This document shows, piece after piece, positions 22,225 through 34,790 of a DNA stretch of 64,000 nucleotides. A program made the position numbers and the translations under genes. Position 1 is the stretch's first letter. Every line of letters begins with the position of its first letter. Source of the stretch: Callorhinus ursinus (lineage: Eukaryota; Chordata; Mammalia; Carnivora; Otariidae); the NCBI RefSeq assembly GCF_003265705.1, contig NW_020312775.1:4234822-4298821 (forward strand), given 5' to 3'. The notes beneath the pieces are model-generated. The model was not told the origin of the DNA. It saw nothing but the letters and a program-made list of their open reading frames with translations, and ran no database searches.

Positions 22225-23100
22225 ATGTCAGGAAAGAGGAATTTATCCCAAATGAAAGAACAAGATAAGGCCACGGCCAGAGATCTAAGTGAAACAGATA
22301 TAAACAACATGCCTGGTGTAAAATTTAAAGCAACAAAAATAAAGATACTGGGCTTGAGGTAAGAATAGAAAACATCAAGGAGACTCTTACTACAGAAATA
22401 AAAGAGTTAAAAAAGAATCAATCAGGGATGAAGAATGTAATAAACAATATTGGAAACAGGCTTGATGCAATGAACAGGAGGCTGAAAGAAGCAGAGAAGT
22501 GAATTAGTGATATGGAAGACAAAATAATGGAAAATAATGAAGCTGAACAAAAGAGAGAAAGAATTATGCAACATGAGAGTAGACATAGAGAACTCAGTGA
22601 TGCCATCAAATGTAATAACATTTGTACTACAGGAGTTCCAGAAGAAGAGAGGGAAATGGGCAGAAATAATAGCTGAAAACTTCTCTAATCTGGGGAGGGA
22701 AACAGACATCCAGATCTGGAGGCATGGAAAGCTCCCATGAAAATCAACAAAAGCAGATGAACACCAAGACATATTGTAATTAAATTTGCAAAATATAGTG
22801 ATAAAGAAAAAAATCTTAAAAGCAGCAAGACAAAAGAAGTCCTTAACTTACGAGGGAAAACCCATTAGGCTAGCTGCAACTCTCTCAACAGAAATTTGGC
22901 AAGCCAGAAGAGAGTGGCATGACATATTCAATGTGTTGGGTGGGAACAAACTGCAGCCAAGAATACTCCATCTACCAAGGCTATCATTCAGAATAGAAGG
23001 AGAAATAGAGTTTCCCAAACAAATAACTGAAAGAATTTGTGACCACTAAACCAGCCCTGCAAGAAATATTAAAGGGGACTCTGAGTGGAAAGACCAAAAG
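22225..23100 (+). pseudogene. L1-G ORF1 remnant
   Basis: ATG at 22225-22227 occupies the ORF1 start position ('GACAAAATGTCAGG'). The C-terminal end with 'AAACCAGCCCTGCAAGAAAT' lies near 23060-23080. Only scattered frames of up to about 90 codons remain, for example 22786-23049, which matches the C-terminal domain around 'AATLSTEIWQARREWHDIF'. An intact copy would encode an RNA-binding chaperone of roughly 300 residues. Confidence 0.8.
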
Positions 23101-23161
23101 TGACAAAGAAAAGAAATGATTAGAGAAACTCTCCAGAAACAACCACAATACAAATAATAAA

Positions 23162-26100
23162 ATGGCAATAAATACATATCTATCAATAACTACTCTGAAT
23201 GTAAATGGCCAAAACACTCTAATCAAAAAACATAATTTGTCAGAGTGGATAAAAGAAAAAAGACCCATCTATATGCTGCCTACAATAGCTTCATTTTAGA
23301 TCTAACGTCACCTGCAGATTGAAAGTGAAAGGATGTGGAAACATTTATCACACAAATGGATGTCAAAAGAAATTTGGAGTAACAATACTTAGACAAACTA
23401 AACTTTAAGACAAAGTCTGTAACAATAGATGAAGAGGGCACTATAACATAATAGTGGGAACTATCCAACAAGAAGACCTAACAATTGTAACTGTTTATGC
23501 ATCCAATATGGTAGCACCCAAATATATAAGACAATTAATAACAAACATAAAGGAAATCATAATAATACAATAATAGTAGGGAATATTAATACCCCACTTA
23601 CATTAATGAACAGATCATCTAAACAGAAAATCAAGAAGGAAACAATGATTTTGAGTGACAAACTGAAATGGATGGATTCAACAGATATATTCAGAACATT
23701 CCATCCTAAAACAGAAGATTATGTATTCTTTTCAGGTGCACATGGGACATTCTCCTGAATAGATCTCATACTAGTTCACAAATGTACAAAAAATTGAAAT
23801 CATACCATGCATCTTTTCTGACCATACTATGAAATTTGAAGTCAACCACAAGATAAACTTTGAAAAGACCACAAATACATGGAGGTTAAACAACATGTTA
23901 CTAAACAATGAATTAGTCAGCCAGGAAATCAAAGAAATTAAAAAAATACATGGAACCAAATGAAAAATGAAAATACAGTGGTCCAAAGCCTTTGAGATGC
24001 AGCAAAAGTGGTCATAAGAGGCAAGTATATAACAATACAGGCCTACCTCAAGAGCAGAAAAATCTCAAACAACCAAAACTTACATGTAAAGGAGCTAGAA
24101 GAACAACAAATGAAGCCTAAAGCCAGCAGAAGGAAGGAAATAATAAAGATTAGAGCAGAAATAAATGGTATAGAAACTAAAAAAAAACAAAAACAAAACA
24201 AAACAAAAAAAACACAATAGAATAGATCACTGAAACCAAGAGTTGGTTCATTGAAAAAATGAATAAAATTGATAAATGTCTAGCCAGACTTATCAAAAAG
24301 AAAATAAAAAAGACCCAAATAAATAAAATCACAGTGGAGAGGAGAAATAACAGCCAACACCACAGAAATAAAATTGTAAAAGGATATTTTGAAAAACTTC
24401 ATGTCAACAAATTGAACAACCTAGAAGAAACGGATAAATGCCTAGAAGTGTATAAATAATAATACTGAAATAAGAAGAAATAGAAAACATGAACAGACAA
24501 ATAGCCAGAACAGAAATAGAATCAGTAATCAAAAATCTCCCAACAAACAAAAGTCCAGGGCCAGATGGCCTCACAAGGGAATTCTACCAAACATTTAAAG
24601 AAGAATTAATACCTATTTTTCTCAAAGTATTCAAAAGAAAAAACAATAAAAAAAAGAAGAAAAATTCCAAACTCATTCTATGAGGCCAGCATTACCCCAA
24701 TACCAAAACTAGATGAAGACTCCACTAAAAAAGAATGACAGGCCAATATCCTTGATGAACATGGATGCAAAAATTCTCAATAAAATACTAACAAACTGAA
24801 TCCAACAATACATTAGAAAAATCATTCACCATGATCAAGTGAGATTTATTCCTGTGTGGCAAGCATGGCTCAATATTTGCAAATCAGTCAAAGTGATTGA
24901 TTACATTATATTAATAAAAAGTATAAGAACCATATGATCCTCTCAATAATATAGAAAAAGCACTGGACCAAGTATAACATACATTTATGAAAAAACCCTC
25001 AACAAAGGAAGTTTAGAGGGAACCAACCTAAACATAATAAAGGCCATATGTGAAAAACCCACAGCTAATATCCTCAACAGGGAAAAACTGCTGAGAGCTT
25101 TTCCTCTATGGTCAGGAACAAGACAGGAATGTCCACTCTCACCACTGTAATTTAACATACTACTGGAAGTCCTAGCCACAGCAGGAACAAGAGGGATGTC
25201 CACTCTCACCACTCTTATTTAACATTGTACTGGAAATCCTAGGCACAACAATCAGACAATGAAAAGAAATAAAAGCCATCTAAATCAGCAAGGAAGAAGA
25301 AAAACTTTCCCTATTTGTAGATAACATGATACTCTTTATAGAAATCCCAAAAAACTCCACCAAAAAATTGCTAGAAGTAATACACGAATTCAGTAAAGTC
25401 ACAGGATACAGAATCAATGTACGAATATCTGTTGCATTTCTATACACCAATAATGAAGCAGCAGAAAAAGAAATTAAGGAATCAATTCTATTTACAATTG
25501 CACCAAAAGTCTTAAGATACTTAGGAATAAACCTAACCACAGAGGTGAAGGTCCTGTACTCTGAAAACTATAAAACACTGATGAAAGAAATTGAAGATGA
25601 CACAAAGCAATGGAAAGACATTCCTTGCTCATGGATCAGAACAAATATTATTAAAATGTCTATAATACCCAAAGCAATCTACCCATTTAATACAATCCCT
25701 ACCTAAATACCAACAGCTTTTTCTTACAGAACTAGAACATACAATCCTAAAATTTGTATGAAACTATAAAAAACCCTGAATAGCCAAAGCAACTTTGAAA
25801 AAGAAAAGCAAACCTGGAGCCATCACAATTCTGGACTTCAAGTTATATTACAAAGCTGTAATGATCAAGACAGTATGGTACTGGTATAAAAATACACACA
25901 TAGGTCAATAGGACAGAATAGAAAACCCAGAAGTGAACCCACAACTCTATGGTCAATTAATCTTTGACAAAGCAGGAAAGGATATCCAATGGGAAAAGAC
26001 AGTCTCTTCAACAAATAGTGTTGGGAAAACTGAACAACAGCATGCAAAAGAATGAAAAAGGGATGACTTTTTTTTACATCATACACAAACATAAATGCAA

Positions 26101-26880
26101 AATATTTAAAGACCTAAATGTGAGACAGGTAATCATCAAAATTCTAGAGAGAACACAGGCAGTAACCTCTTTGATAGCCATAGAAACTTCTTTCTAGATA
26201 TGTCTCCTGAAGCAAGGGAAACAAAAGTAAAAATAAACTATTGGAAAATGAATAGTTTCAAAGGCTTCTGCACACTGAAGGAAACACACAACAAAAATAA
26301 AAGGCAACTATGGAATGGGAGAAGATATTTGCAAAAGACATATCTGATAAAAGGTTAGTATCCAAAATATATAAAGAACTTCTCAAACTCAAAACCCTAA
26401 AAACAAATAATCCAATTAAAAATTGGCACAAAACATAAACTGACAATTTTTCTAAAGAAGACATACAGATGGCCAACAACAGACACATGAAAAGATGCTC
26501 AACATCACTCATCATCAGGGAAATACAAATCAAAACCACAATGAGATATCACCTCACACCTGTTAGAATGGCTAAAATCAATGACACAAGAAAAAACAGG
26601 TATTGGTGAGAATGTGGAGAAAGGGGAGCCCTCTTGCACTTTTCATGGGAGTGCAAGCTGGTGCTGCCACTCTGGAAAACACTATGGAGGTTCCTCAACA
26701 AGTTAAAAATGGAACTACCCTATGATCCAGCAGTTGTGTTTCTAGGTGTTTCCCCAAAGAATAAAAAAATACTAATTCAAAGGGGTAGATGAACCCTGAG
26801 GTTTATAGCAGCATTATCTACAATACCCAAATTATGGAAACTGCCAAAATGTCCATTGACTGATGAATGGATAAAGAAGA

Positions 26881-26922
<42 letters not shown>

Positions 26923-27064
26923 CATAATAGTATATTAGTGAGGCATAAAATGAATGGGATTTCACCATTTGCAGCAACCTGGAGTTGCTGGAGTTAGAGA
27001 GTATTAAGCTAAGTGAAATGATTCAGAGAAAGACAAATACCAGAGATTTCACTCATATACATAA
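23162..27064 (+). pseudogene. L1-G ORF2 remnant
   Basis: ATG at 23162 begins the endonuclease ('TCAATAACTACTCTGAATG'). Reverse transcriptase landmarks follow: '[17 protein letters not shown]' near 24551-24601 and the catalytic box at 25314-25325, which reads F-V-D-N where active L1s have F-A-D-D. Thus the second catalytic aspartate is lost. '[18 protein letters not shown]' and the C-terminal region follow. A local duplication with 'GGGATGTCCACTCTCACCAC' and 'GGAATGTCCACTCTCACCAC' occurs near 25125-25215. Many stops and frameshifts make it inactive. Confidence 0.85.
26884..26924. repeat. (TA)n microsatellite in L1-G
   Basis: TA repeats expanded at the 'GGTATATATA' site near the end of ORF2, the same L1 position as the CA/CG tract at 7297-7356. 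Confidence 0.95.
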
Positions 27065-27364
27065 TTTATGAAACAAAACAAAGGAACAAAGGGGAAGAGA
27101 GAGAGAGAACCAAGAAAGAGGTTCTTAACTATAGAGAACACATTGATGGTTACAAGAAGGGAGGTGGGTGAGGGCAAGGGTTAAATAGGTGATGGGGATT
27201 AAGGAGTGCACTTTTGGTGATGAGCACAGGTTTTGCATGGAAGTCTTGAATCACTATATTGCATACCTGAAACTCATATTACACTGTATGTGAACTAACT
27301 GAAATTTAAATGAAAACTTTATAAAAAAAGAAATGCATAAAACAAAAAGCAACAACAACAACAA

Positions 27365-27530
27365 CAAAAACATTATCCTGACGGAATGCAGAAAAACACA
27401 AAAGATTATGTCCTATTAAATACTTAATTTATATGAAATTTGGAATAGATATTACTAATTTATGTTTGTAGATATCAGATCAGTCATTGTCTGGGGAAAG
27501 GGCTGGAAAGAATATCTTTTAAAAGGGAAT
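27365..27530 (+). mobile_element. L1-F: old L1 3' UTR, right part
   Basis: After the duplicated CAAAAACAT the text continues 'TATCCTGACGGAATGCAGAA' and 'AATTTATATGAAATTTGGAA', the expected downstream sequence of the old L1 end at 20470-20646. It fades near the start of L1-C. The L1-C insertion may also lie inside this element. Confidence 0.65.
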
Positions 27531-27539
27531 TGAGTATGG

Positions 27540-29355
27540 GGGGCCGGAGCAAGATGGCAGAGGAGTAGGAGACCTGGATTTTGTCTGGTCTCAGGAATTC
27601 AGCTAGCTGGATAGGGATCAAACCATTCTGAACACCTACGAACTCAACAGGAGATTGAAGAAAAGAATAGCAACAACTCTCTGAACAGAAAAGCGACCAC
27701 TTTCTGGAAGGTAGGACGTGTGGAGAAGTGAATCTGAGGTGATATTCGGGAGGATAGATGGCGGGGGGGGCCTCCGTCGGCCGCTTCTGGCAAGTGATAG
27801 AGCAGCGGAGCACAAAATCTGAACATTTAAAAGTTGGCTCAGCTGAGGGATGTCGCTCCAGTGGCTAAGCGGGGGGGTGGAACCCCCGTGGGACAGTGTG
27901 GTCTCAGGACCCTCGGGGTCACAGAAAGACTGGGGGTACCTGAGTGTGGCAGAGCTCCCAGGTATCGGAGTGGGGAAGCCGGCTGCAGAGACGGAGCCGA
28001 GGCACAGGCTCTCAGCTCAGGGTTGCCATAAACTGTGATCGGGACACAGTCGGGCCACTTCTCCAGCAGGGACCCAACAAGTGGCAGATCTGGGGAGACT
28101 CCCCTTCCTCCCCTGGGAGGAGTGGCACAGGAGCATACTGCAGGGATCGGATGGGTTTGGAGACTCCACACCAAGTCAGGTGCCAGAGATAGAAACGCTC
28201 GGTCACAGGCTGGGTGAGCACAGAGTGCGGCCGGAGACCGGGGAGACAGGAGTGATTACTTTTCTCTGGGGGCACACTGAGGAGCAGGGCCCCGAGTTCT
28301 TGGCTCCTCCTGGGCGGAGATTGGAAGGCCACCATTTTCACTCTCATCCTCCAAAGCTGCATGGAAAGCTTGCAGGGAACAAACGCTCCCGAGAACAAAC
28401 CCGAGCAGACTACTTAGCTGGGATGACAAGGGTGGGGCAATTCCGCCTCCAGCAAAGACTTCTGGGAACCATGGTAACAGGCCCCTCCCCCAGAAGATCA
28501 GCAAGAACAGCCAGCCAAGAGCAAGTTTACCGATCAATGAGAGTGGCAGAACTCCAGCGCTAGGGGAATACTGCACGTAGAATTCATAGCTTTTTTACCA
28601 TGATTCTTTAGTCTTTCAAAGTTAATTTTTTTAACTGTCTTTTTGTTTTTCTTTTTCCCTTTTTCAACGAACATCTTATCAATCCCTTTTTTTTAAAAAA
28701 AATTATTTTTCATTTTTAGAGTCATACTCTATCCCTTCATAGTACTTATGCTTATTTTTGGCATATATATATAAGTTGTTCTCTCTTTAAAATTTTGAGA
28801 TACAGTTTCTTCTAATAGATCAAAATATACCCTAAATCTCTAGTGTATGGCTTTGTTCTAGTCTCCTGCCTGATCACATTCTCTCCCTTTTTTTTTCTTT
28901 CTTTCTTTCTTTCTTTTGTTTTTAAATCCTCTTCTTTCTTTTTTCAAAAAACTTATCAATTCCTTTTATAAAATTTTTTATAATTTTCATCTTTACAGTC
29001 ATACTATATCCCTTCATCATATCAACCCTTATTTTGTATTATATAAGTCTTCTTTCTTTAAAATTTTGGGAGGCACTTTCTTCTAACAGACCAAAATACA
29101 CCCAAAATCTAGTGTGTGGCACTGATCTGTGCACCAGCCTAATCATATTTGATCATATTCTGTTTATTTGTTTTGTTCTGTTTTTGTTTGTTTTTATTTT
29201 TTTCTTTGTCTTTTTTTTCTCTTTCTTTTTTCTTTCTTTCCCTTTCTTTCCCCTGCTTTCAGGTCTTTTCTGATTTCTTTACAGTGTATTTTCTGGGGAC
29301 GTTGTTACCCTGTTTGCATTTTGTTCTCTCATTCATCTATTTTCCTCTGGACAAA
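27540..29355 (+). promoter_or_regulatory. L1-C 5' UTR (internal promoter region)
   Basis: The first 1 kb is GC-rich relative to the window and CpG-containing, especially 27760-28300. The last 750 bases (28600-29355) are strongly pyrimidine-rich. By family analogy the first part holds the L1 promoter. Several frames here are open by chance because the region is GC-rich; I do not regard them as genes. Confidence 0.7.
28625..29170 (+). repeat. Two tandem pyrimidine-rich blocks of about 277 bp in the L1-C 5' UTR
   Basis: Both blocks contain in order 'CTTATCAAT', 'TTTTCAT', 'GTCATAC', 'TATCCCTTCAT', 'TTAAAATTTTG', 'TTTCTTCTAA', 'CCAAATC' or 'CTAAATC', 'CTAGTGT' and 'TGATCA'. 'CTTATC' occurs at 28675 and 28952. 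A (TTTC)n run at about 28895-28916 separates them. The duplication sits just upstream of ORF1, unlike the block duplication of L1-G, which lies further 5'. Confidence 0.8.
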
Positions 29356-30455
29356 ATGACAAGATGGAAAAAATCACTTCAACTAAAAGAACAAGAGGTA
29401 GTACCGTCTGCCAAAGACCTACTCAATACAAACATTAGTACGATGTTGGACCTAGAGTTCAGAATCATGATTTTAAAGATACTAGCTGGACTTGATAAAA
29501 GCATGCAAGTTATTAGAGAAAACCTTTCTGGAGAAAAAAAAGAATTAAATCCAACCAAGTCAAAATCAAAAAGGCTATTAATGAGGTGCAATCAAAAATG
29601 GGGGTACTAACTGCTGGGATAAATGAGGCAGAAGAGAATCAGCGATATAGAAGACCAAATGATGGAAAATAAAGAAGCTGAGAAAAAGAGAGATAAACAA
29701 CTACTGGATCACAAGGGCAGAATTTGAGAGATAAGCGATACCATAAGACAAAACAACATTAGAATAATTGGGATCCCAGAAGAAGAAAGAGAGAGAGGGG
29801 CAGAAGGTATATTGGAGCAAATTATAACAGAGAACTTCTGTAATGTGGGGAAGGAAACAGGCATCAAAATCAAGGAGGCACGGGCACCTGGGTGGCTCAG
29901 TTGGTTAAGCGACTGCCTTTGGCTCAGGTCATGATCCCGGAGTCCCGGGATCGAGTCCCACATTGGGCTCCCTGCTCAGCCGGAAGTCTCCTTCTCCCTC
30001 TGACCCTCTTCCCTCTCGTGCTTTCTATCTCTCATTCTCTCTCTCTCTCAAATAAATAAATAAAATCTTTAAAAAAAAATCCAGGAGGCACAGAGAACCC
30101 CTCTCAAAATCAATAAAAATAGGTCAACACCCCGACATCGAAGAGTAAAACTTACGAGTCTCAGAGACAAAGAGAAAATCCTGAAAGCAGCTTGGGAGAA
30201 GAGATATGTAACCTACAAAGGTAGAAACATTAGATTGGCAACAGACCTATCCACAGAGACCTGGCAGGCCAGAAAGGACTGGCATGATATATTCGGAGCA
30301 CTAAACGAGAAAATACACAGCCAAGAATACTATATCCAGCTAGGCTGTCATCGAAAATAGAAGGAGAGATAAAAAGCTTCCAGGACAAACAGAAACTAAA
30401 GGAATTTGCAAACACGAAACCAGCCCTCCAAGAAATATTGAAAGGGGTCCTCTAA
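29356..30455 (+). pseudogene. L1-C ORF1, interrupted by a CAN-SINE
   Basis: ATG at 29356 opens MTRWKKSLQLKEQEVVPS, the N-terminal part before the coiled coil, and runs about 85 codons to a stop at 29608-29610. The ancestral end 'KPALQEILKGVL' with TAA lies at 30453-30455. A SINE at 29882-30075 cuts the middle. The intact product would coat L1 RNA as trimers. This copy cannot make it. Confidence 0.85.
29882..30075 (+). mobile_element. CAN-SINE in L1-C ORF1
   Basis: The head 'GGGCACCTGGGTGGCTCAG' and B-box-like 'GGGATCGAGTCCCAC' are well preserved. A 16-bp duplication with one mismatch flanks it (29866-29881 and 30076-30091, AAAATCAAGGAGGCAC). It is among the least diverged SINEs here. Confidence 0.97.
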
Positions 30456-30536
30456 GCACTGAGAGAGCCTAAAAGCAACATAGACCAGAAAGGAACACAG
30501 ACAATATACAGTAACAGTGACCTTACAGGCAATACA

Positions 30537-33500
30537 ATGGCACTAAATTCATATCTTTCAATAGTTACCCTGAATGTAGATGGGCTAAATGCCCCAATCA
30601 AAAGACACAGGCTATCAGATTGGATTAAAAAACAAGACCCATCGATATGCTGTCTGCAAGAGACTCATATTAGACCCAAAGACACCCCCAGATTGAAAGT
30701 GAGGGGGTGGAAAACAATTTACCATGCTAATGGACACCAAAAGAAAGCTGGGGTGGCAATCCTTATATCAGACAAATTAAATTTTAAACCAAAGACTGTA
30801 ATAAGAGATGAGGAAGAACACTATATTCTACTTAAAGGGCCTATCCAACAAGAAGATCTAACAATTGTAACTATCTATGCCCCCAACATGGGAGTGGCCA
30901 ATTATATAAGGCAATTAATAACAAAAGCAAAGAAACACATCGGCAACAATACAATAATAGTGGAGGACTTTAACACCCCACTGAAAGAAATGGACAGATC
31001 ATCTAAGCAAAAGATCAACAAGGAAATAAAGACTTTAAACAACACACTGGATCAAATGGACTTCGCAGACATACTCAGAACATTCTATCCCAAAACAACA
31101 GAATACACAATCTTCTCTAGTACCCATGTAACATTCTGCAGAATAGATCACATCCTAGGTCACAAATCAAGTCTCCACCAGTAGCAAAAGATTGGGATTA
31201 TTCCCTGCATATTTTCAGACCACAATGCTTTGAAACTAGAACTTAATCACAAGAGGAAAGTCAGAAAGAACTCAAATACATGGAGGCTAAAGAGCATCCT
31301 ACTAAGGAATGGATGGGTCAAACAGGAAATTAAAGAAAAATTTAAAAAATTCATGGAAACAAAGGAGAATGAAAACACAACTGTTCAAAGTCTTTGGGAT
31401 GCAGCAAAGGCAGTCCTAAGAGGAAAGTATATAGCAATACAAGCCTTTCTCAAGAAACAAGAAAGGTCTCAAACACAACCTAACCCTACACCTGAAGGAG
31501 CTGGAGGAAAAACAGCAAATAAAGCCTAAACCCAGCAGGAGAAGAGAAATACTAAAGATCAGAGCAGAAATCAATGAACTAGAAACCAAAAGAACAGAAC
31601 AGATCAACGAAACTAGGAGCTGGTTCTTTGAAAGAATTAACAAGATTGATAAACCCCTGGCCAGACTTATCAAAAAGAAAAGAGAAATGACCCAAATCAA
31701 CAAAAACATGAATGAAAGAGGAGAGATCACAACCAACATCAAAGAAATACAAACAATTATAAGAACATATTATGAGCAACTCTGTCAGCAAATTAGATAA
31801 TCTGGAAGAAATGGATGCATTCCTAGAGATGTATCAACTACCAAAACTGAACCAGGAAGAAATAGAAAACCTGAACAGACCTATAACCACTAAGGAAATC
31901 GAAGTAGTCATCAAAAATCTCCCAAGAAACAAAAGCCCGGGGCCAGATGGCTTCCCAGGGGAACTCTACCAAACATTTAAAGAAGAATTAATACCTATTC
32001 TCCTGAAACTGTTCCAAAAAATAGAAATGGAAGAAAACTTCCAAAATCGTTTTATGAGGCCACCATTACCTTGATCCACAAACCAGACAAAGACCCCATC
32101 AAAAAGGAGAATTACAGACCAATATCCTTGATGATGATGGATGCAAATATTCTCACCAAAATACTAGCCAATAGGATCCAACAGTACATTAAAAGGATTA
32201 TTCACCACGACCAAGTGGGATTTATCCCTGGGCTGCAAGGTTGGTTCAACTTCTGCAAATCAATGAACGTGATACAATACATTAGCAAAAGAAAGAACAA
32301 GAATCATATGATCCTATCAATAGATGCAGAAAAAGCATTTGACAAAGTACAGCACCCTTTCTTGATCAAAACTCTTCAGAGCATAGGGATAGAGGGTACA
32401 TACCTCAATATCATAAAAGCCATCTATGAACAACCTACAGTGAATATCATTCTCAATGGGGAAAAACTGAGAGTTTTCCCCCTAAGGTCAGGAAAGCAGC
32501 AGGGATGTCCACTCTCACCACTGCTATTCAACATAGTATTACAAGTCCTAGTCACAGCACTCAGACAACAAAAAGAAATAAAAGGCGTCCAAATTGGCAA
32601 AGAAGAAATCAAACTCTCACTCTTTGCAGATGACATGATACTTTAGGTGGAAAACCCAAAAGACTTCACCCCAAAACTGCTAGAACTCATACAGGAATTC
32701 AGTAAAATGGCAGGATATAAAATCAATGCACAGAAATCAGTGGCATTCCTATACACCAACAACAAGAGAGAAGAGAAATTAAGGAGTCAATCCCATTTAC
32801 AATTGCACCCAAAACCATAAGATAATTAGGAATAAATCCAACCAAATAGGCAAAGGATCTGTACTCAGAAAATTATAAAATACTCATAAAAGAAATTGAG
32901 GAAGACACAAAGAAATGGAAAAACGTTCCATACTCATGGATTGGAAGAACAAATATTGTGAAGATGTCAATGCTACCTAGAGCAATCTACACATTCAATG
33001 CAATCCCCATCAAAATACCATCCACTTTTTTCAAAGAAATGGAACAAAGAATCCTAAAATTTGTATGGAACCAGAAAAGACCCGAATAGCCAGAGGAATG
33101 TGGAAAAAGAAAAGCGAAGCTGGAGGCATCACAATTGCAGACTTCCAGCTCTATTACAAAGCTGTCATCTTCAAGACAGTATGGTACTGGCACAAAAACA
33201 GACACATTAGATCAATGGAACAGAATAGAGAGCCCAGAAATGGACCTCAACTCTACGGTCAACTAATCTTTGACAAAGCAGGAAAGAATCTCCAATGGAA
33301 AAAGGACAGTCTCTTCAACAAATGGTGTTGGGAAAATTGCACAGCCACATGCAGAAAAATGAAATTGGACCATTTCCTTACACCACATACAAAAATAGAT
33401 TCAAAATGGTTGAAAGACCTAAATGTGACAGGAGTCTATCAAAATCCTAAAGGAGAACACATGCAACAACCTCTTCGACCTCAGCCACAGCAACTTCTTC

Positions 33501-34337
33501 CTAGAAACATCGCCAAAGGCAAGGGAAGCAAAGACAAAAAGGAACTATTGGGATTTCATCAAGTTAAAAAGCTTCTGCACAGCAAAAGAAACAGTCAACA
33601 AAACCAAAAGACAACCAACAGAATGGGAGAAGATATTTGCAAATGACATATCAGATAAAGGGCTAGTATCCAAAATCTATAAAGAACTTATCAAATTCAA
33701 CACCCAAAGAACAAATAATCCAATCAAGAAATGGGCAGAAGACGTGAACAGACATTTTTCCAAAGAAGACATCCAAATGTCCAACAGACACGCGAAAAAG
33801 TGCTCAGCATCGCTCGGCATCAGGGAAATCCAAAACAAAACCTCAATGAGATACCACCTCACACCAGTCAGAATGGCTAAAATTAACAAGTCAGGAAACG
33901 ACAGATGTTGGCGGGGATGTGGAGAAAGGGGAACCCTCCTACACTGTTGGTGGGAATGCAAGCTGGTGCAACCATTCTGGAAAACAGTATTGAGGGTCCT
34001 CAAAAAGTTGAAAATAGAGCTACCCTATAATCCAGCAATTGCACTACTGGGTATTTACCACAAAGATACAAATGTAGGGATCCTAAGGGGTATGTGTACC
34101 CCGATGTTTGTAGCAGCAATGTCCACAATAGCCAAACTATGGAAAGAGCCAAGATGTCCATCGACAGATGAATGGATAAAGAAGAAGTGGTATATATACA
34201 CAATGGAATATTATGCAGCCATCAAAAGGCATGAGATCTTGCCATTTGCAATGATGTGGATGGAATTGGAGGGTGTTATGCTGAGTGAAATAAGTCAATC
34301 AGAGAAAGACATGTATCATGTGACCTCACTGATATGA
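30537..34337 (+). pseudogene. L1-C ORF2, multiply broken
   Basis: Length 3.8 kb matches a normal ORF2 of about 1,270 codons. The endonuclease (30537-31184) opens MALNSYLSIVTLNVDGLN and has 'CCLQETH'; it ends at a TAG. The RT fingers ('[17 protein letters not shown]', near 31931) and the catalytic FADD at 32623-32634 are present. A TAG follows at 32644-32646. The C-terminal knuckle '[18 protein letters not shown]' (C-X3-C-X7-H-X4-C) is at about 33907-33960. The pieces lie in at least three frames, so the protein cannot be made. Stop TGA at 34335-34337 is ancestral. Confidence 0.92.
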
Positions 34338-34790
34338 GGAATTCTTAATCTCAGGAAACAAACTGAGGGTTGCTGGAGTGGGGGTGGGGTGGGAGGGATG
34401 GGGTGGCTGGGTGATAGACACTGGGGAGGGTATGTGCTATGGTGAGCGCTGTGAATTGTGCAAGACTGTTGAATCACAGATCTGTACCTCTGAAACAAAT
34501 AATGCAATATATAAGAAAAAAAAAAAGAAGAAATAACAGGAGGGGAAGAATGAATGGGGGTAAATCAGAGTGGGAGACGAACCATGAGAGACGATGGACT
34601 CTGAAAAACAAACTGAGAGTTCTAGAGGGGAGGGGTTGGGGGGATGGGTTAGCCTGGTGATGGGTATTAAAGAGGTCATGTTCTGCATGGAGCACTGGGT
34701 GTTATACACAAACAATGAATCATGGAACACTACATCAAAAACTAATGATGTAATGTATGGTGATTAACATAACAATAAAAAATAAAGTAA

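Larger units (their letters stand above)
20647..27364 (+). mobile_element. L1-G: near full-length LINE-1 inserted in L1-F
   Basis: About 6.7 kb with a leader ('GAAGGAAGATGGCAGCTAAG'), a 5' UTR made of two tandem blocks, ORF1, ORF2, a 3' UTR and an A-rich CAA-repeat tail. A 9-bp duplication, CAAAAACAT, flanks it. Frames are badly broken, so it is inactive. Its 5' UTR type matches L1-J and differs from L1-A and L1-C, so two L1 lineages are present in the window. Confidence 0.92.
27540..34790 (+). mobile_element. L1-C: full-length LINE-1, inactive
   Basis: It starts with 'GGGGCCGGAGCAAGATGG' and shows 5' UTR, ORF1, an 80-base spacer, ORF2, 3' UTR and an A-rich end near 34790, about 7.2 kb including one CAN-SINE in ORF1. 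The 5' UTR still holds many CpGs, so it is younger than L1-G. Stops and frameshifts in both frames and the SINE make it dead. I could not see a clean target-site duplication. Confidence 0.95.

Noticed and set aside
27834..28563. Several overlapping open frames of 60-160 codons on both strands
   Set aside because: They lie in the GC-rich 5' UTR of L1-C. Frames are open on both strands at once, which is expected from low stop-codon frequency, and no domain is visible.
27540..34790. L1-C as a potentially active full-length LINE-1
   Set aside because: ORF1 has an early stop and a SINE insertion, and ORF2 has stops at 31182-31184 and 32644-32646 plus several frame changes.
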